64,000 bases of DNA from JBBQSN01 sp963825505 (GTDB lineage Bacteria > Actinomycetota > Actinomycetes > Actinomycetales > CAWJMD01), in the NCBI GenBank assembly GCA_963825505.1, contig CAWGTL010000010.1, positions 124,001 to 188,000 of the forward strand, in the 5' to 3' direction. A program made the translations under genes and the position numbers. The notes below the pieces were generated by a model, which was given only the letters and a program-made list of their open reading frames with translations, had not been told where the DNA came from and did no database searches. This document shows, piece by piece, positions 1 through 7,831 of this stretch. Position 1 is the first letter of the stretch. Each line of letters opens with the position of its first letter.

Positions 1-708
1 ATGGGCGCCGTCGGTTACGCCGCCCAGTCCGGGCTCTACCTCGCTGCGCTCGGACGGGTCGAGGCGTCCCAGACGGCGCTGCTGTTCTGCGGCTACCCGC
101 TCCTGGTGATGGTCGGTGCCGTGCTGACCCGCCGCGAGCCGCCGTCGCGCCGCCGGGGCGCGGCGCTGGTCCTGGCGCTGCTCGGCGTCGCGCTGGTGCT
201 GGGCGGCGCCTCCGCGGGCGAGGTCGACCTGCTCGGCGCAGCCTGCGCGATCGGGTCCGCCGTGGTCTACACCGGCTACATCCTGGTCGGCGACCGCATC
301 GGCGCGCCCGACCCGCTGGCGTTCGCGGCCCTGGTGTGCGGGGGCGCGGCCTGCACCTTCGGCCTGTGGTCGCTCGTGCACGGCGCGCCCGGCCTCGGCT
401 TCGGTGCCGGCGGCTGGCTCTGGCTCGCTCTCATCGCGCTGGTGAGCACCGTCGCGGCGATCGTGCTGTTCTTCGCGGGGCTGGCGCGCGTGGGCCCGAC
501 CGCCGCCGCGCTGCTGTCGACCGTCGAGCCCGTCGTCACCGTCGTCGGTGCGGCGCTGGTCTTCGGCGAGGTGCTCACGCTCCAGCAGGCGGTCGGCGGC
601 GTGCTCGTCCTCGGCACCGTCCTGCTCGTGCAGTGGCCGGCGCGACGCCGGCTGCCGGCGGCGGCCCCGGCTCCGCCTGTGCCGGAACGGGTCCCAGCGG
701 GTCGCTGA
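1..708 (+). CDS. EamA/DMT-family permease, 5' end cut by window
   Basis: This is the C-terminal 235 residues of a drug/metabolite-transporter-type inner-membrane permease. The visible part shows about seven hydrophobic segments and the two-halved layout of EamA proteins. The stretch 'QTALLFCGYPLLV' belongs to the first EamA repeat and 'GPTAAALLSTVEPVVTVVG' to the second. EamA proteins are usually near 300 residues, so about 60 to 70 N-terminal residues lie upstream of the window; the ATG at base 1 is probably internal. The tail is basic and Pro/Ala-rich. The substrate cannot be predicted. It has no evident tie to the flagellar genes that begin 120 bases downstream behind their own promoter. 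Confidence 0.8.
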   Translation: MGAVGYAAQSGLYLAALGRVEASQTALLFCGYPLLVMVGAVLTRREPPSRRRGAALVLALLGVALVLGGASAGEVDLLGAACAIGSAVVYTGYILVGDRIGAPDPLAFAALVCGGAACTFGLWSLVHGAPGLGFGAGGWLWLALIALVSTVAAIVLFFAGLARVGPTAAALLSTVEPVVTVVGAALVFGEVLTLQQAVGGVLVLGTVLLVQWPARRRLPAAAPAPPVPERVPAGR

Positions 709-747
709 GGCGACGGCCCGCGCAGGCAGCTGCGCGTGCCGAACTCC

Positions 748-774
748 TCAGGTGGTCGGGGTCCCGGCCGATGG
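748..774 (+). promoter_or_regulatory. FliA-type promoter for flbD-motAB-fliL
   Basis: TCAG at 748-751 is followed, after exactly 15 bases, by GCCGATGG at 767-774. This resembles the motility sigma factor consensus TAAA-N15-GCCGATAA. The site lies 54 bases before the flbD start. Closely similar sites precede fliM and two GGDEF-EAL genes in this window. Confidence 0.55.
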
Positions 775-827
775 GAGTCGTGAAGGCCCACGGACGGGCT
801 GCCACGCACCATCCAAGGACGGACGTC

Positions 828-1112
828 ATGATCATCCTCACGCGCCTGAACGGCGAGCGGTTCGCACTGAACCCCGACCTGCTCGAACGGGTCGACAGCA
901 CGCCCGACACCGTGCTGACGCTGCTGGGCGGCACCAAGTACGTCGTCAGCGAGTCGATGGAGCTCGTCATCGAGCGGGTCCGCGACTTCCGCGCCGGCGT
1001 CATCAGCGCCAGCCACGTGCCGCTCGGCCTCGTGCCGGACCTCCACGAGCAGGACGACGACGTCACCGGCGTCGCCGGCGCCGTGCCGCTGCGTCCGCGC
1101 CGGCGGTCCTGA
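828..1112 (+). CDS. flbD: flagellar FlbD family protein
   Basis: This 94-residue protein matches the small FlbD family found beside motAB in Gram-positive flagellar operons. It opens with the family hallmark 'MIILTRLNGERFALNPDLLE' and continues with 'TLLGGTKYVVSES', an Asn/Glu-rich fold of unclear biochemical role. The start is set by AAGGA at 815-819, about eight bases before the ATG. The C-terminal 20 residues are acidic and then basic and look like a lineage-specific tail. Its stop codon overlaps the motA start (TGATG), so the two are translationally coupled. It is the first gene of the flagellar cluster here; flgE, which usually precedes flbD, is absent and replaced by a permease gene. 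Confidence 0.9.
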   Translation: MIILTRLNGERFALNPDLLERVDSTPDTVLTLLGGTKYVVSESMELVIERVRDFRAGVISASHVPLGLVPDLHEQDDDVTGVAGAVPLRPRRRS

Positions 1113-1897
1113 TGGATCCCGCGACCCTCATCGGCCTGGCCGTCGGCTTCGGCGCGATCATCACCGCGATGATCCTCGAGGGCGGGAACCCGGCCTCGAT
1201 CCTGCTCCCCGCCCCGATGGTGCTCGTCTTCGGCGGGACGCTCGGCGTCGGGATCGCCGGCGGGCTGCTGCGCGACCTCAAGACCATCGTGGCCGGGGTG
1301 AAGAAGGCGCTGCTCGGCGGCTCCAAGCCCCCGACCGACACCATCGCCGAGATCGTCTCGCTCGCCGAGCGCGCGCGCCGCGAGGGACTTCTCGCGCTGG
1401 AGGAGGCGATCAGCTCGGTCGAGGACGAGTTCCTCAAGGACAGCCTGCAGTCGGCCGTGGACGGCACCGACCCCGAGGACCTGCGCACGATCATGCTCGA
1501 CCGGATCGACGCGAAGACCGCCAGCGACAAGGTGGCCTCGAAGTTCTTCACCGACCTCGGCGGCTTCGCCCCGACGATCGGCATCATCGGCACCGTCATC
1601 AGCCTCGTGCACGTCCTGGAGAACCTCGGCAACCCCGACGACCTCGGTCACATGATCGCGGCGGCGTTCGTCGCGACGCTGTGGGGCGTGCTGTCGGCCA
1701 ACGTGATGTGGCTGCCGATCGCCAACAGGCTCAAGCGGCTCACCGAGACCGAGGTGGCGCAGATGCACCTCGTGGTCGAGGGCGTCGTCGCGATCCAGGC
1801 CGGCGCCAACCCGCGCCTGGTGCAGCAGCGGCTGTCCAGCCTCCTGCCCCCCGCGGACGCCGAGGCGGCGGCGGCGACGGCGAAGAAGGCGGCGTGA
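1112..1897 (+). CDS. motA: flagellar motor stator protein MotA
   Basis: MotA is the five-subunit part of the proton-driven stator that pushes on the rotor. The 261-residue product has the expected four membrane spans: two near the N-terminus ('MDPATLIGLAVGFGAIITAM', then 'MVLVFGGTLGVGIAGGLL') and two after a cytoplasmic loop. The loop is rich in charged residues and begins around residue 60. The third span contains 'GGFAPTIGIIGTVISLVHVL', which carries the conserved proline of the ion path. The length is typical. The ATG overlaps the flbD stop, and the last codons overlap the motB GTG, so flbD-motA-motB is a tightly coupled transcript. Confidence 0.96.
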   Translation: MDPATLIGLAVGFGAIITAMILEGGNPASILLPAPMVLVFGGTLGVGIAGGLLRDLKTIVAGVKKALLGGSKPPTDTIAEIVSLAERARREGLLALEEAISSVEDEFLKDSLQSAVDGTDPEDLRTIMLDRIDAKTASDKVASKFFTDLGGFAPTIGIIGTVISLVHVLENLGNPDDLGHMIAAAFVATLWGVLSANVMWLPIANRLKRLTETEVAQMHLVVEGVVAIQAGANPRLVQQRLSSLLPPADAEAAAATAKKAA

Positions 1898-2817
1898 GCT
1901 CGGGCGCGGCCCGCCGCGGTCGTCGCGGCGGGCACGAGGAGGAGCACGAGAACCACGAGCGGTGGCTGGTCAGCTACGCCGACATGATCACCGTGCTGAT
2001 GGCGCTGTTCATCGTGCTGTTCGCGATCAGCCAGGTCGACCAGCAGAAGTTCCTCGAGCTCAAGAGCGGTCTCGCGGACGGCTTCGGCGCCAGCTCGGCG
2101 ATCCCGGTGGACGGGGGAGCGGGTCTGCTGTCCAGCCCCGACGGCCCGCCCAACCCGGCCCGGCTCGAGGTCGACGCGGCGCCCGCGCCGGTCGATCTCG
2201 CCAGCACCGGCGAGGGCCGGACCGACGACGGAACCGCCGAGGCGGAGACGCGGCTCGCGGCCGCCGAGGCCGAGCTCGACCGGCTGCAGCAGATCCAGGC
2301 CGCCCTCGAGGCGGCGCTGGACGCCGAGGGCCTCGGCGACCGGGTGCGGTTCCGGATCACCGAGCGCGGCCTGGTCGCCGCGGTGGTGGCCGACGACGTG
2401 TTCTTCGCCAGCGCCAGCGCCACCATCGAGCCCCGCGGGCTCGACGTGCTCGACGTGATGGCCCCGGTGCTCGACGAGCTGCCGGAGGACGTCGCGGTCG
2501 AGGGCCACGCCAACCACCTGCGGATCACCGGCGGGCAGTACCCGAGCAACTGGGAGCTGTCCGGCGCGCGCGCCACCGCGGTGGTGCGGCACCTCATCGA
2601 CGCCGACGGGCTGGAGCCGACCCGGCTGTCGGCCACCGGGTTCGGCGACACCCGTCCCCTGTTCCCGGTGGGTGACCCGCAGGCCGTGACCGGGAACCGC
2701 CGGGTCGACCTCGTGGTGCTCGACCAGCAGCCGGCCACCGTCCGCGCCCTGATCCCGCAGATCGCCGCCGCCCGCGGCCTGGCCACCGACCTGGACCCCG
2801 TCACCGGCGAGGGCTGA
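1894..2817 (+). CDS. motB: flagellar motor stator protein MotB
   Basis: MotB anchors the stator to peptidoglycan and carries the proton-binding aspartate. The 307-residue protein has a short basic/His-rich cytoplasmic head and one membrane span starting 'WLVSYADMITVLMALFIVLF'; Asp30 in 'SYAD' is the expected proton acceptor. A Gln/Glu-rich linker follows (roughly 110-145). An OmpA-like domain comes next, with 'VEGHANHLRITGGQYPSNWE', 'LSGARA' and 'GFGDTRPL' as peptidoglycan-binding signatures. The GTG start overlaps the motA stop by four bases. It ends 75 bases before fliL. Confidence 0.96.
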   Translation: MSSGAARRGRRGGHEEEHENHERWLVSYADMITVLMALFIVLFAISQVDQQKFLELKSGLADGFGASSAIPVDGGAGLLSSPDGPPNPARLEVDAAPAPVDLASTGEGRTDDGTAEAETRLAAAEAELDRLQQIQAALEAALDAEGLGDRVRFRITERGLVAAVVADDVFFASASATIEPRGLDVLDVMAPVLDELPEDVAVEGHANHLRITGGQYPSNWELSGARATAVVRHLIDADGLEPTRLSATGFGDTRPLFPVGDPQAVTGNRRVDLVVLDQQPATVRALIPQIAAARGLATDLDPVTGEG

Positions 2818-2892
2818 ACCGTGCCCCCGTCACCCACCACCACCCAGCAGACCACCCCCGCCGGCACGACCCGACAGACCCTGGAGAGAGTC

Positions 2893-3369
2893 ATGGCCAC
2901 AGCCACCGCCGTCCGCCCCGGAGCGGGCCCCACCACCGCCGGCGAGGCGGAGGAGGCGACCACCAAGGGCGGCAGGAAGAAGCTCGTCCTCGTGGCGGTC
3001 CTCGTCGTCGCGCTCGTGGCCGCCGGCGCGTGGTGGTTCCTGCTCAAGCCGTCCGGCGGTGAGGAGGAGGCCGCGCCGGAGCCGGTGCCGGGCGACGTCG
3101 TCGCGCTCGAGGCGATCAGCGTCAACCTCGCGGACGGGCACTACCTGCGGGTCGGGATCGCGCTGCAGGCCACCGCCGACGCCGCGCACGCCCCCGAGGG
3201 CAGCCACGCGCTCAACCTGCTGATCGACACCTTCACCGGCCGCACGGTCGAGGAGCTCGCCACCACCGAGACCCGCGCCGCGCTGCAGGAGGAGCTCGCC
3301 CACCAGGTCGAGGAGGCCTACCACCACGAGGTGATGGACGTGTACTTCACCGAGTTCGTCACCCAGTAG
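2893..3369 (+). CDS. fliL: flagellar basal body-associated protein FliL
   Basis: FliL is a single-span membrane protein that surrounds the stator and tunes torque. The 158-residue product has a Thr/Ala-rich cytoplasmic head, one hydrophobic helix at about residues 31-50, an acidic/Pro linker, and a periplasmic domain with 'VNLADGHYLRVGIALQA' and 'EELAHQVEEAYHHEVMDVYF', typical of the family. The ATG at 2893 follows a GGAGAG at 2883; an upstream GTG at 2821 is also in frame but has no clear ribosome site. It appears to close the first flagellar transcript, because a strong hairpin lies 77 bases past its stop codon. Confidence 0.9.
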   Translation: MATATAVRPGAGPTTAGEAEEATTKGGRKKLVLVAVLVVALVAAGAWWFLLKPSGGEEEAAPEPVPGDVVALEAISVNLADGHYLRVGIALQATADAAHAPEGSHALNLLIDTFTGRTVEELATTETRAALQEELAHQVEEAYHHEVMDVYFTEFVTQ

Positions 3370-3445
3370 GAGGGCACGTCCTGGACGCTCTTCCGTCGAC
3401 CGAGCTCGTCACCCAGGAGGCCGCCACCGGAGGACGGCCGGCGCG

Positions 3446-3474
3446 GCAGCGGTCCCGGAGGGGAGGACCGCTGC
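3446..3474 (+). terminator. stem-loop between fliL and fliM
   Basis: GCAGCGGTCC at 3446-3455 pairs perfectly with GGACCGCTGC at 3465-3474, leaving a nine-base loop. No T-run follows, which is common in GC-rich actinobacteria. Its place between fliL and the promoter of fliM suggests it ends the first flagellar transcript. Confidence 0.5.
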
Positions 3475-3519
3475 TGCGCCGGTGGCGCGAACCGGACGGG
3501 ATCTGTCGACCCGTACGGC

Positions 3520-3547
3520 TCAACATCGGGTGCACGCCGTCCGATAG
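3520..3547 (+). promoter_or_regulatory. FliA-type promoter for the fliM operon
   Basis: TCAA at 3520-3523 is followed after 16 bases by TCCGATAG at 3540-3547, close to the motility sigma consensus. The -10-like part ends seven bases before the fliM GTG, so the fliM message may be leaderless or nearly so. Confidence 0.5.
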
Positions 3548-3554
3548 ACCCGGG

Positions 3555-4505
3555 GTGAGCGAGACGACCACCAGGCCGACTGCGCGTTCCGGCACGCGTC
3601 CGCGCGGCCGGGGGACCGTCACGGAGTACGACTTCGCCGCCCCCGCCCGGCTCTCTCGCGAGCACGCCCGGCTGCTCGAGGTGGCCAACGACACCTTCGC
3701 GCGGCAGTGGACCACCCAGCTCGGCACCCGGCTGCGCTGCGCCGTCTCGATCACCTTCACCGGCGTGACCCAGTCGACCTACGACGCCTACGTCGAGTCG
3801 ATCCCGGCGCACCCGGCGATGGTGCTGTTCCAGCTCGACCTCGACGAGCCCGCGACCGGCGTCCTGCAGCTGACCACCGGCAGCGCGCTGGCCCACCTCG
3901 ACCACGCCCTCGGCGGCCCCGGCGGCCGGGACGGCGAGCAGCCGTCCCGCCTGCTCACCGAGATCGAGACCTCCCTCACCCTCGGCATGTGCACCCGGGT
4001 GCTCGGCACCCTCGGGTACGCCTTCGCCGCGCTCGGCTCGCCGGCGGCGACCGTCGACGGCCTGCAGCAGGACGCCCAGCTCCTCGGCGCCGGCCGCGCC
4101 ACCGACGTGGTGGCCGTCGCCGAGTTCTCGGTGCAGGTCGGCGAGCACACCGACACCGCCACGCTGATGCTGCCGCTGGCACCGCTGCTGGCCCGGCTGT
4201 CCGCGCTGACCCCGCAGGAGGTGCGCACCCCGCAGGAGGTGGAGCGGGCCGCCCTGGCCGCCCGCACCCTGCGCTCGACCCTGCCCGAGGTGCCGGTCGA
4301 GGTCGGCGTCAGCATGACCGGCCTCCAGCTCCCGCCCGAGCAGCTGCTGACCCTCGCGGTCGGCGACGTGCTCCGCCTGCCCCACCCCGCCGACCGCCCG
4401 CTGCAGGTCGCCGTCGCCGGCGTGCCGGTGGCGCGCGGCGTCACGACCACCCGCGGCCCCCGCCGCGCCTGCCTGATCGTCGCCCACCAGGAGGACCCCC
4501 GATGA
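3555..4505 (+). CDS. fliM: flagellar motor switch protein FliM
   Basis: FliM forms the middle of the C-ring and normally receives CheY-P. The 316-residue protein shows the FliM core from 'EYDFAAPARLSREHARLLEV' onward, and a C-terminal SpoA-like domain near residues 240-310 ('VEVGVSMTGLQLPPEQLLTL'). The usual N-terminal CheY-binding peptide of the EIDALL type is not present; the first 20 residues are instead Thr/Arg-rich. The GTG start lies just downstream of the FliA-type promoter and has only a weak ribosome site. The stop overlaps the fliN ATG (ATGA). Confidence 0.93.
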   Translation: MSETTTRPTARSGTRPRGRGTVTEYDFAAPARLSREHARLLEVANDTFARQWTTQLGTRLRCAVSITFTGVTQSTYDAYVESIPAHPAMVLFQLDLDEPATGVLQLTTGSALAHLDHALGGPGGRDGEQPSRLLTEIETSLTLGMCTRVLGTLGYAFAALGSPAATVDGLQQDAQLLGAGRATDVVAVAEFSVQVGEHTDTATLMLPLAPLLARLSALTPQEVRTPQEVERAALAARTLRSTLPEVPVEVGVSMTGLQLPPEQLLTLAVGDVLRLPHPADRPLQVAVAGVPVARGVTTTRGPRRACLIVAHQEDPR

Positions 4506-5254
4506 CCGCCACCACCACCACCCCGCACGGCACCGGGACGCCCGGGTCCGACGCGATGGTGGCCACCGCCGCCCGGGCCGCGGCCCCGCTGCTGCCGGCA
4601 CCGCACCCGCTCGTGCCCGCTCCGGGCGCCGGCGCCGACCCCGTCGCCACCGCCGTCGTGCACGTCGCGAGCTTCACCGGCAGCCGCAGCGGCGAGGTGG
4701 TGGTCGCCCTGGACGGCGCGCTCGTCGAGGCCCTCACCGCCGGGGCCCCGGGCCTCGAGGTGGCCGACGTCGTGCGTCCCGCCCTCGAGGCGGCCGCCGC
4801 CTCCCTCGGTCCGTCGGTGCTGAGCACCGTGCGGCCCGCTCTCGTCGACGACTTCCCGAAGGGATCGTTCGTGGCGCTGCTCGGCGACGGCGCGCCGCTG
4901 GGGTGGGTCGGTCTCACCGTCCGCGCCGAAGGTGCCCCGCCGGTGCCGCGACAGGGCACGGTGCACGCAGACAGCGGCGCGCCAGCCGCGCAGGCGCTCG
5001 GCGGCCTCGGCCTGAACCTGCTCCGCGACGTCGAGATGACGCTGTCGGTGGAGGTCGGGCGGGCCCGGATGACCGTCCGCGAGCTGCTCGAGCTCACGCC
5101 GGGCTCGGTCGTCGAGCTCGACCGTGCCGCCGGCGCACCCGCCGACCTGCTGGTCAACGGCCGGGTGATCGCCCGGGGCGAGGTGGTCGTGGTCGACGAG
5201 GACTTCGGCCTGCGCATCACCGAGCTGGTCGAGCCCGGCGGTCCGCCCGCCTGA
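4502..5254 (+). CDS. fliN: flagellar motor switch protein FliN with long N-terminal domain
   Basis: FliN forms the base of the C-ring and helps dock export cargo. The C-terminal 75 residues are a clear SpoA/FliN domain ('VEMTLSVEVGRARMTVRELL', 'GSVVELDR', 'RGEVVVVDEDFGLRITELV'). The preceding 170 residues form an extra domain with a CheC/FliM-like character ('VADVVRPALEAAAASLGPSV', 'LLGDGAPLGWVGLTV'), making this 250-residue protein FliY-like in layout rather than a minimal FliN of about 100 residues. The ATG overlaps the fliM stop, so the two switch proteins are coupled. A 129-base spacer with a short tandem repeat separates it from fliO. Confidence 0.92.
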   Translation: MTATTTTPHGTGTPGSDAMVATAARAAAPLLPAPHPLVPAPGAGADPVATAVVHVASFTGSRSGEVVVALDGALVEALTAGAPGLEVADVVRPALEAAAASLGPSVLSTVRPALVDDFPKGSFVALLGDGAPLGWVGLTVRAEGAPPVPRQGTVHADSGAPAAQALGGLGLNLLRDVEMTLSVEVGRARMTVRELLELTPGSVVELDRAAGAPADLLVNGRVIARGEVVVVDEDFGLRITELVEPGGPPA

Positions 5255-5302
5255 CCTGCTCGCACCGCACCGCACCGCCCGCGCCGACGACGCCGTCGCG
5301 TC

Positions 5303-5338
5303 CCTGCCCCACGCCCTGCCCCACGCCCTGCCCCACGC
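5303..5338 (+). repeat. 12-bp tandem repeat, three copies
   Basis: The unit CCTGCCCCACGC is repeated three times without change in the spacer between fliN and fliO. It does not form an open reading frame with a ribosome site. It is probably a slippage product. Confidence 0.85.
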
Positions 5339-5383
5339 CGGACCCACGCCCGCACCGCACGACACCCGAGGGAGACGCCACCG

Positions 5384-5884
5384 ATGGAGACCGCCGGCCT
5401 GCTGCTGCGCGTCGTCGTCGCGCTCGTCAGCGTGCTCGGTCTGGTCTGGCTGTTCTCCCGAGGCATGACCCGTGGCCGTGGTCGGCGCCTCGTCCCGGGA
5501 ATGACCGAGGTGCTCTCGCGCCAGGTGCTCTCGCGCGCCGCCAGCGTCGTCGTCGTGCGGGTGGGGGACAAGGCGCTCGTGCTCGGCGTCACCGAGCAGC
5601 AGGTGAACGTGCTCGGCGAGACCGACCTGCCCGCCGAGGACGACGCCGCGGCCCCGCGTCGCACCGAGAAGATCGACCTCCCGGACGACCTCACCCCGCC
5701 GCCGGCGACGGCTCCCGCGGACGACGTCGCCGACGCGCTGGTGCCGCGCCAGCGTCGGCGCCGCGCCGCAGCCGCAGCCGCCCAGGGACCCCGCACGGAC
5801 GGTGCGCTCGCCGGCTCGGCGCTCTCGCCGGCCACCTGGACCCAGGCGCTCGACGTCCTGCGCGAGCGGACCACCCGCCGATGA
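5384..5884 (+). CDS. fliO: flagellar biosynthetic protein FliO
   Basis: FliO is a small membrane protein that helps assemble the FliP pore of the flagellar export gate. The 166-residue product has one N-terminal membrane helix ('LLLRVVVALVSVLGLVWLF'), a basic stretch, and then the FliO core: 'LSRAASVVVVRVGDKALVLGV' followed by 'TEQQVNVL'. The rest is an acidic/Pro and Arg-rich tail. The gene is recognised mainly from this core and from its fixed position before fliP. GAGGGAG at 5369-5375 is the ribosome site. The stop overlaps the fliP start (ATGA). Confidence 0.88.
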   Translation: METAGLLLRVVVALVSVLGLVWLFSRGMTRGRGRRLVPGMTEVLSRQVLSRAASVVVVRVGDKALVLGVTEQQVNVLGETDLPAEDDAAAPRRTEKIDLPDDLTPPPATAPADDVADALVPRQRRRRAAAAAAQGPRTDGALAGSALSPATWTQALDVLRERTTRR

Positions 5885-6774
5885 GCGCCCCGCTGCGAGC
5901 CAGGACCGTCGTCCTGGTGCTCGCGCTCGCCGCCCTCGCCACGCTCGCCGGGCTGCTCGCCGCCGCCCCCGCGTCGGCCGTCGGCCCGCCGACCGCGGTG
6001 ACGCAGGCCGTGCACGCCGGACCGACGTCTCCGGTCGCGCCGACCCCGCCGGTCGCGCCCTCGGGCGCTCCCACCAGCGACCCGCTCACGGGCGACCAGC
6101 CGACCGTCTCGATCGACATCAACGGCGTCGACGGCAAGCCGAGCAGCTCGATCGTCGTGATCCTCGCGATCACCGCGCTGTCCGTGGCGCCGGCCCTGCT
6201 GCTGATGACGACGTCGTTCACCAAGATCTTCGTGGTGCTCTCGATCACCCGGAACGCGCTGGGGCTCACCGCCGTCCCGCCGAACCAGGTGATCGCCGGT
6301 CTCGCGCTCTTCCTCAGCCTGTTCGTGATGGGTCCGGTGCTGAGCGAGGTCAACGACCTCGGCGTCCAGCCCTACCTCGCGGGCGAGGTGACCCAGCAGC
6401 AGGCGTTCGAGGACGGCGTCGAGCCGCTGCGGGAGTTCATGCTCGACCACACCCGCGCCGAGGACCTCGCGCTCGTCACCCGCGCCGCCGACCGGCCCAA
6501 CCCCGAGAACCGCGGCGACACACCACTGCTCACCCTGATCCCGGCGTTCGTGCTGTCGGAGCTGCGGGCCGCGTTCATCATCGGCTTCGTCGTGTTCGTG
6601 CCGTTCCTCGTGATCGACCTCGTCGTGTCCGCGGCGCTGATGTCGATGGGCATGATGATGCTCCCGCCGGTGACGGTGTCGCTGCCGTTCAAGCTGCTGC
6701 TGTTCGTCCTGGTCGACGGCTGGGGGCTGGTCATCACGGCCGTCATCGGCTCCTACGGATCAGGAGCCACTTAG
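5881..6774 (+). CDS. fliP: flagellar export gate protein FliP
   Basis: FliP forms the pore of the type III flagellar export gate with FliQ and FliR. The 297-residue protein begins with a signal-like segment ('LVLALAALATLAGLLAAAPASA'-type, cleavage after the Ala-rich end) and a Pro/Thr-rich spacer of about 60 residues. The FliP core follows: 'SFTKIFVVLSITRNALG', the export-gate signature, then 'PPNQVIAGLALFLSLFVMGP' and the C-terminal pair of spans ending 'LPFKLLLFVLVDGW'. The ATG overlaps the fliO stop. FliQ follows after one base, with CAGGAG at the fliP end serving as its ribosome site. Confidence 0.96.
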   Translation: MSAPLRARTVVLVLALAALATLAGLLAAAPASAVGPPTAVTQAVHAGPTSPVAPTPPVAPSGAPTSDPLTGDQPTVSIDINGVDGKPSSSIVVILAITALSVAPALLLMTTSFTKIFVVLSITRNALGLTAVPPNQVIAGLALFLSLFVMGPVLSEVNDLGVQPYLAGEVTQQQAFEDGVEPLREFMLDHTRAEDLALVTRAADRPNPENRGDTPLLTLIPAFVLSELRAAFIIGFVVFVPFLVIDLVVSAALMSMGMMMLPPVTVSLPFKLLLFVLVDGWGLVITAVIGSYGSGAT

Positions 6775-6775
6775 C

Positions 6776-7051
6776 GTGAACGACGCCTCAGTCCTCGAGA
6801 TCGCCATGGCCGCGCTCACCATCGCAGCCAAGCTCTGCGCGCCGATCCTGCTCACCGCGCTCATCGTCGGCTTCGCCATCTCGCTGTTCCAGTCCGTGAC
6901 CCAGATCCAGGAGGTCACGCTCAGCTTCGTGCCCAAGGCCGTCGCCGTGGGGATCGCCCTGCTGGTGTGCGGCAACTGGATGCTGGCCGAGGTCACCTCG
7001 TTCACCACCGGCCTGTACGAGCGGATCCCCGACCTGCTGTCCGGGGGGTGA
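6776..7051 (+). CDS. fliQ: flagellar export gate protein FliQ
   Basis: FliQ is a two-helix component of the export gate, present in four copies around the FliP-FliR pore. The 91-residue product has two hydrophobic helices joined by 'FQSVTQIQEVTLSFVPKAVA', the conserved FliQ loop. Its length matches the family (about 89). The GTG start is supported by CAGGAG at 6761-6766 and by the tight spacing to fliP. fliR begins four bases after its stop. Confidence 0.96.
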   Translation: MNDASVLEIAMAALTIAAKLCAPILLTALIVGFAISLFQSVTQIQEVTLSFVPKAVAVGIALLVCGNWMLAEVTSFTTGLYERIPDLLSGG

Positions 7052-7054
7052 CCG

Positions 7055-7825
7055 GTGGGCTTCGACGTGCCGCTGGAGCAGCTGGTGGCCCTGCTGCTCG
7101 CCACCGTCCGGTGCGCCTCGTTCCTGCTGCTCGCCCCGCCGTTCTCGCACCGCGCGATCCCCGCGCAGGTCAAGGCGATGCTGGCGCTGGGCCTCGCGCT
7201 CGCCGTCCTGCCGGACGTGCCCGACTCGCTCGTCGCCGACGGGCTCGACACCGGCGCCCTGGCGGTCAGCGCCGCCCAGGAGGTCGTGGTCGGCAGCGGG
7301 CTGGGCTTCCTGGTCATGGTGGTCTTCGCCGCCGTGCGCGCCGCCGGTGACCTGCTCGACCTGTTCGGCGGGTTCAGCCTGGCGTTCGCGTTCGACCCGT
7401 TGACCCAGAGCGGCTCCGCCGTCCTCGGCCGCACCTTCCAGTGGACCGCCCTCGCCCTGCTGTTCGCCACCAACGGCTACGCGCTGGTCCTGGCCGGGCT
7501 GCTGCGCACGTTCGAGGTGCTGCCGGTCGGGCAGCTGCTCGACCTGCAGAGCCTCGCCGCCAGCGCGAGCGCGTCCGTCACCGGGATGTTCGTCGCCGCG
7601 CTGCAGATCGCCGGGCCGATGATCGCGGTGCTGTTCCTCGCCGACGTCGGGCTCGGCCTGCTGACGCGGGTCGCCCCGGCGCTCAACGCGTTCGCGCTCG
7701 GCTTCCCGCTCAAGATCCTCATCACCCTCGTCGTCGTCGGGCTGTCCTTCGTGGCGCTGCCGGCTGTCGTCGAGGGCCTGGTCGACGACGCGACCCGTGC
7801 CGTCGTCGGGACGGCCAGGGGGTGA
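7055..7825 (+). CDS. fliR: flagellar export gate protein FliR
   Basis: FliR is the single-copy gate subunit that completes the FliP ring and contacts FlhB. The 256-residue protein is almost entirely hydrophobic, with the FliR patterns 'LLLATVRCASFLLLAPPFSH', 'IPAQVKAMLALGLAL' and, near the C-terminus, 'VAPALNAFALGFPLKILITL'. The length is normal. The GTG start follows the fliQ stop by three bases with GGGGGGTG as a weak ribosome site. The stop is six bases before flhB. Confidence 0.96.
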   Translation: MGFDVPLEQLVALLLATVRCASFLLLAPPFSHRAIPAQVKAMLALGLALAVLPDVPDSLVADGLDTGALAVSAAQEVVVGSGLGFLVMVVFAAVRAAGDLLDLFGGFSLAFAFDPLTQSGSAVLGRTFQWTALALLFATNGYALVLAGLLRTFEVLPVGQLLDLQSLAASASASVTGMFVAALQIAGPMIAVLFLADVGLGLLTRVAPALNAFALGFPLKILITLVVVGLSFVALPAVVEGLVDDATRAVVGTARG

Positions 7826-7831
7826 GCGGGG

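Noticed and set aside
575..1768. Long open frames opposite motA and similar antisense frames across the window
   Set aside because: They mirror real genes on the other strand, have no ribosome sites and show no domain; they are an effect of high GC.
5303..5338. CRISPR-like repeat
   Set aside because: Units are directly adjacent with no spacers; it is a simple tandem repeat.
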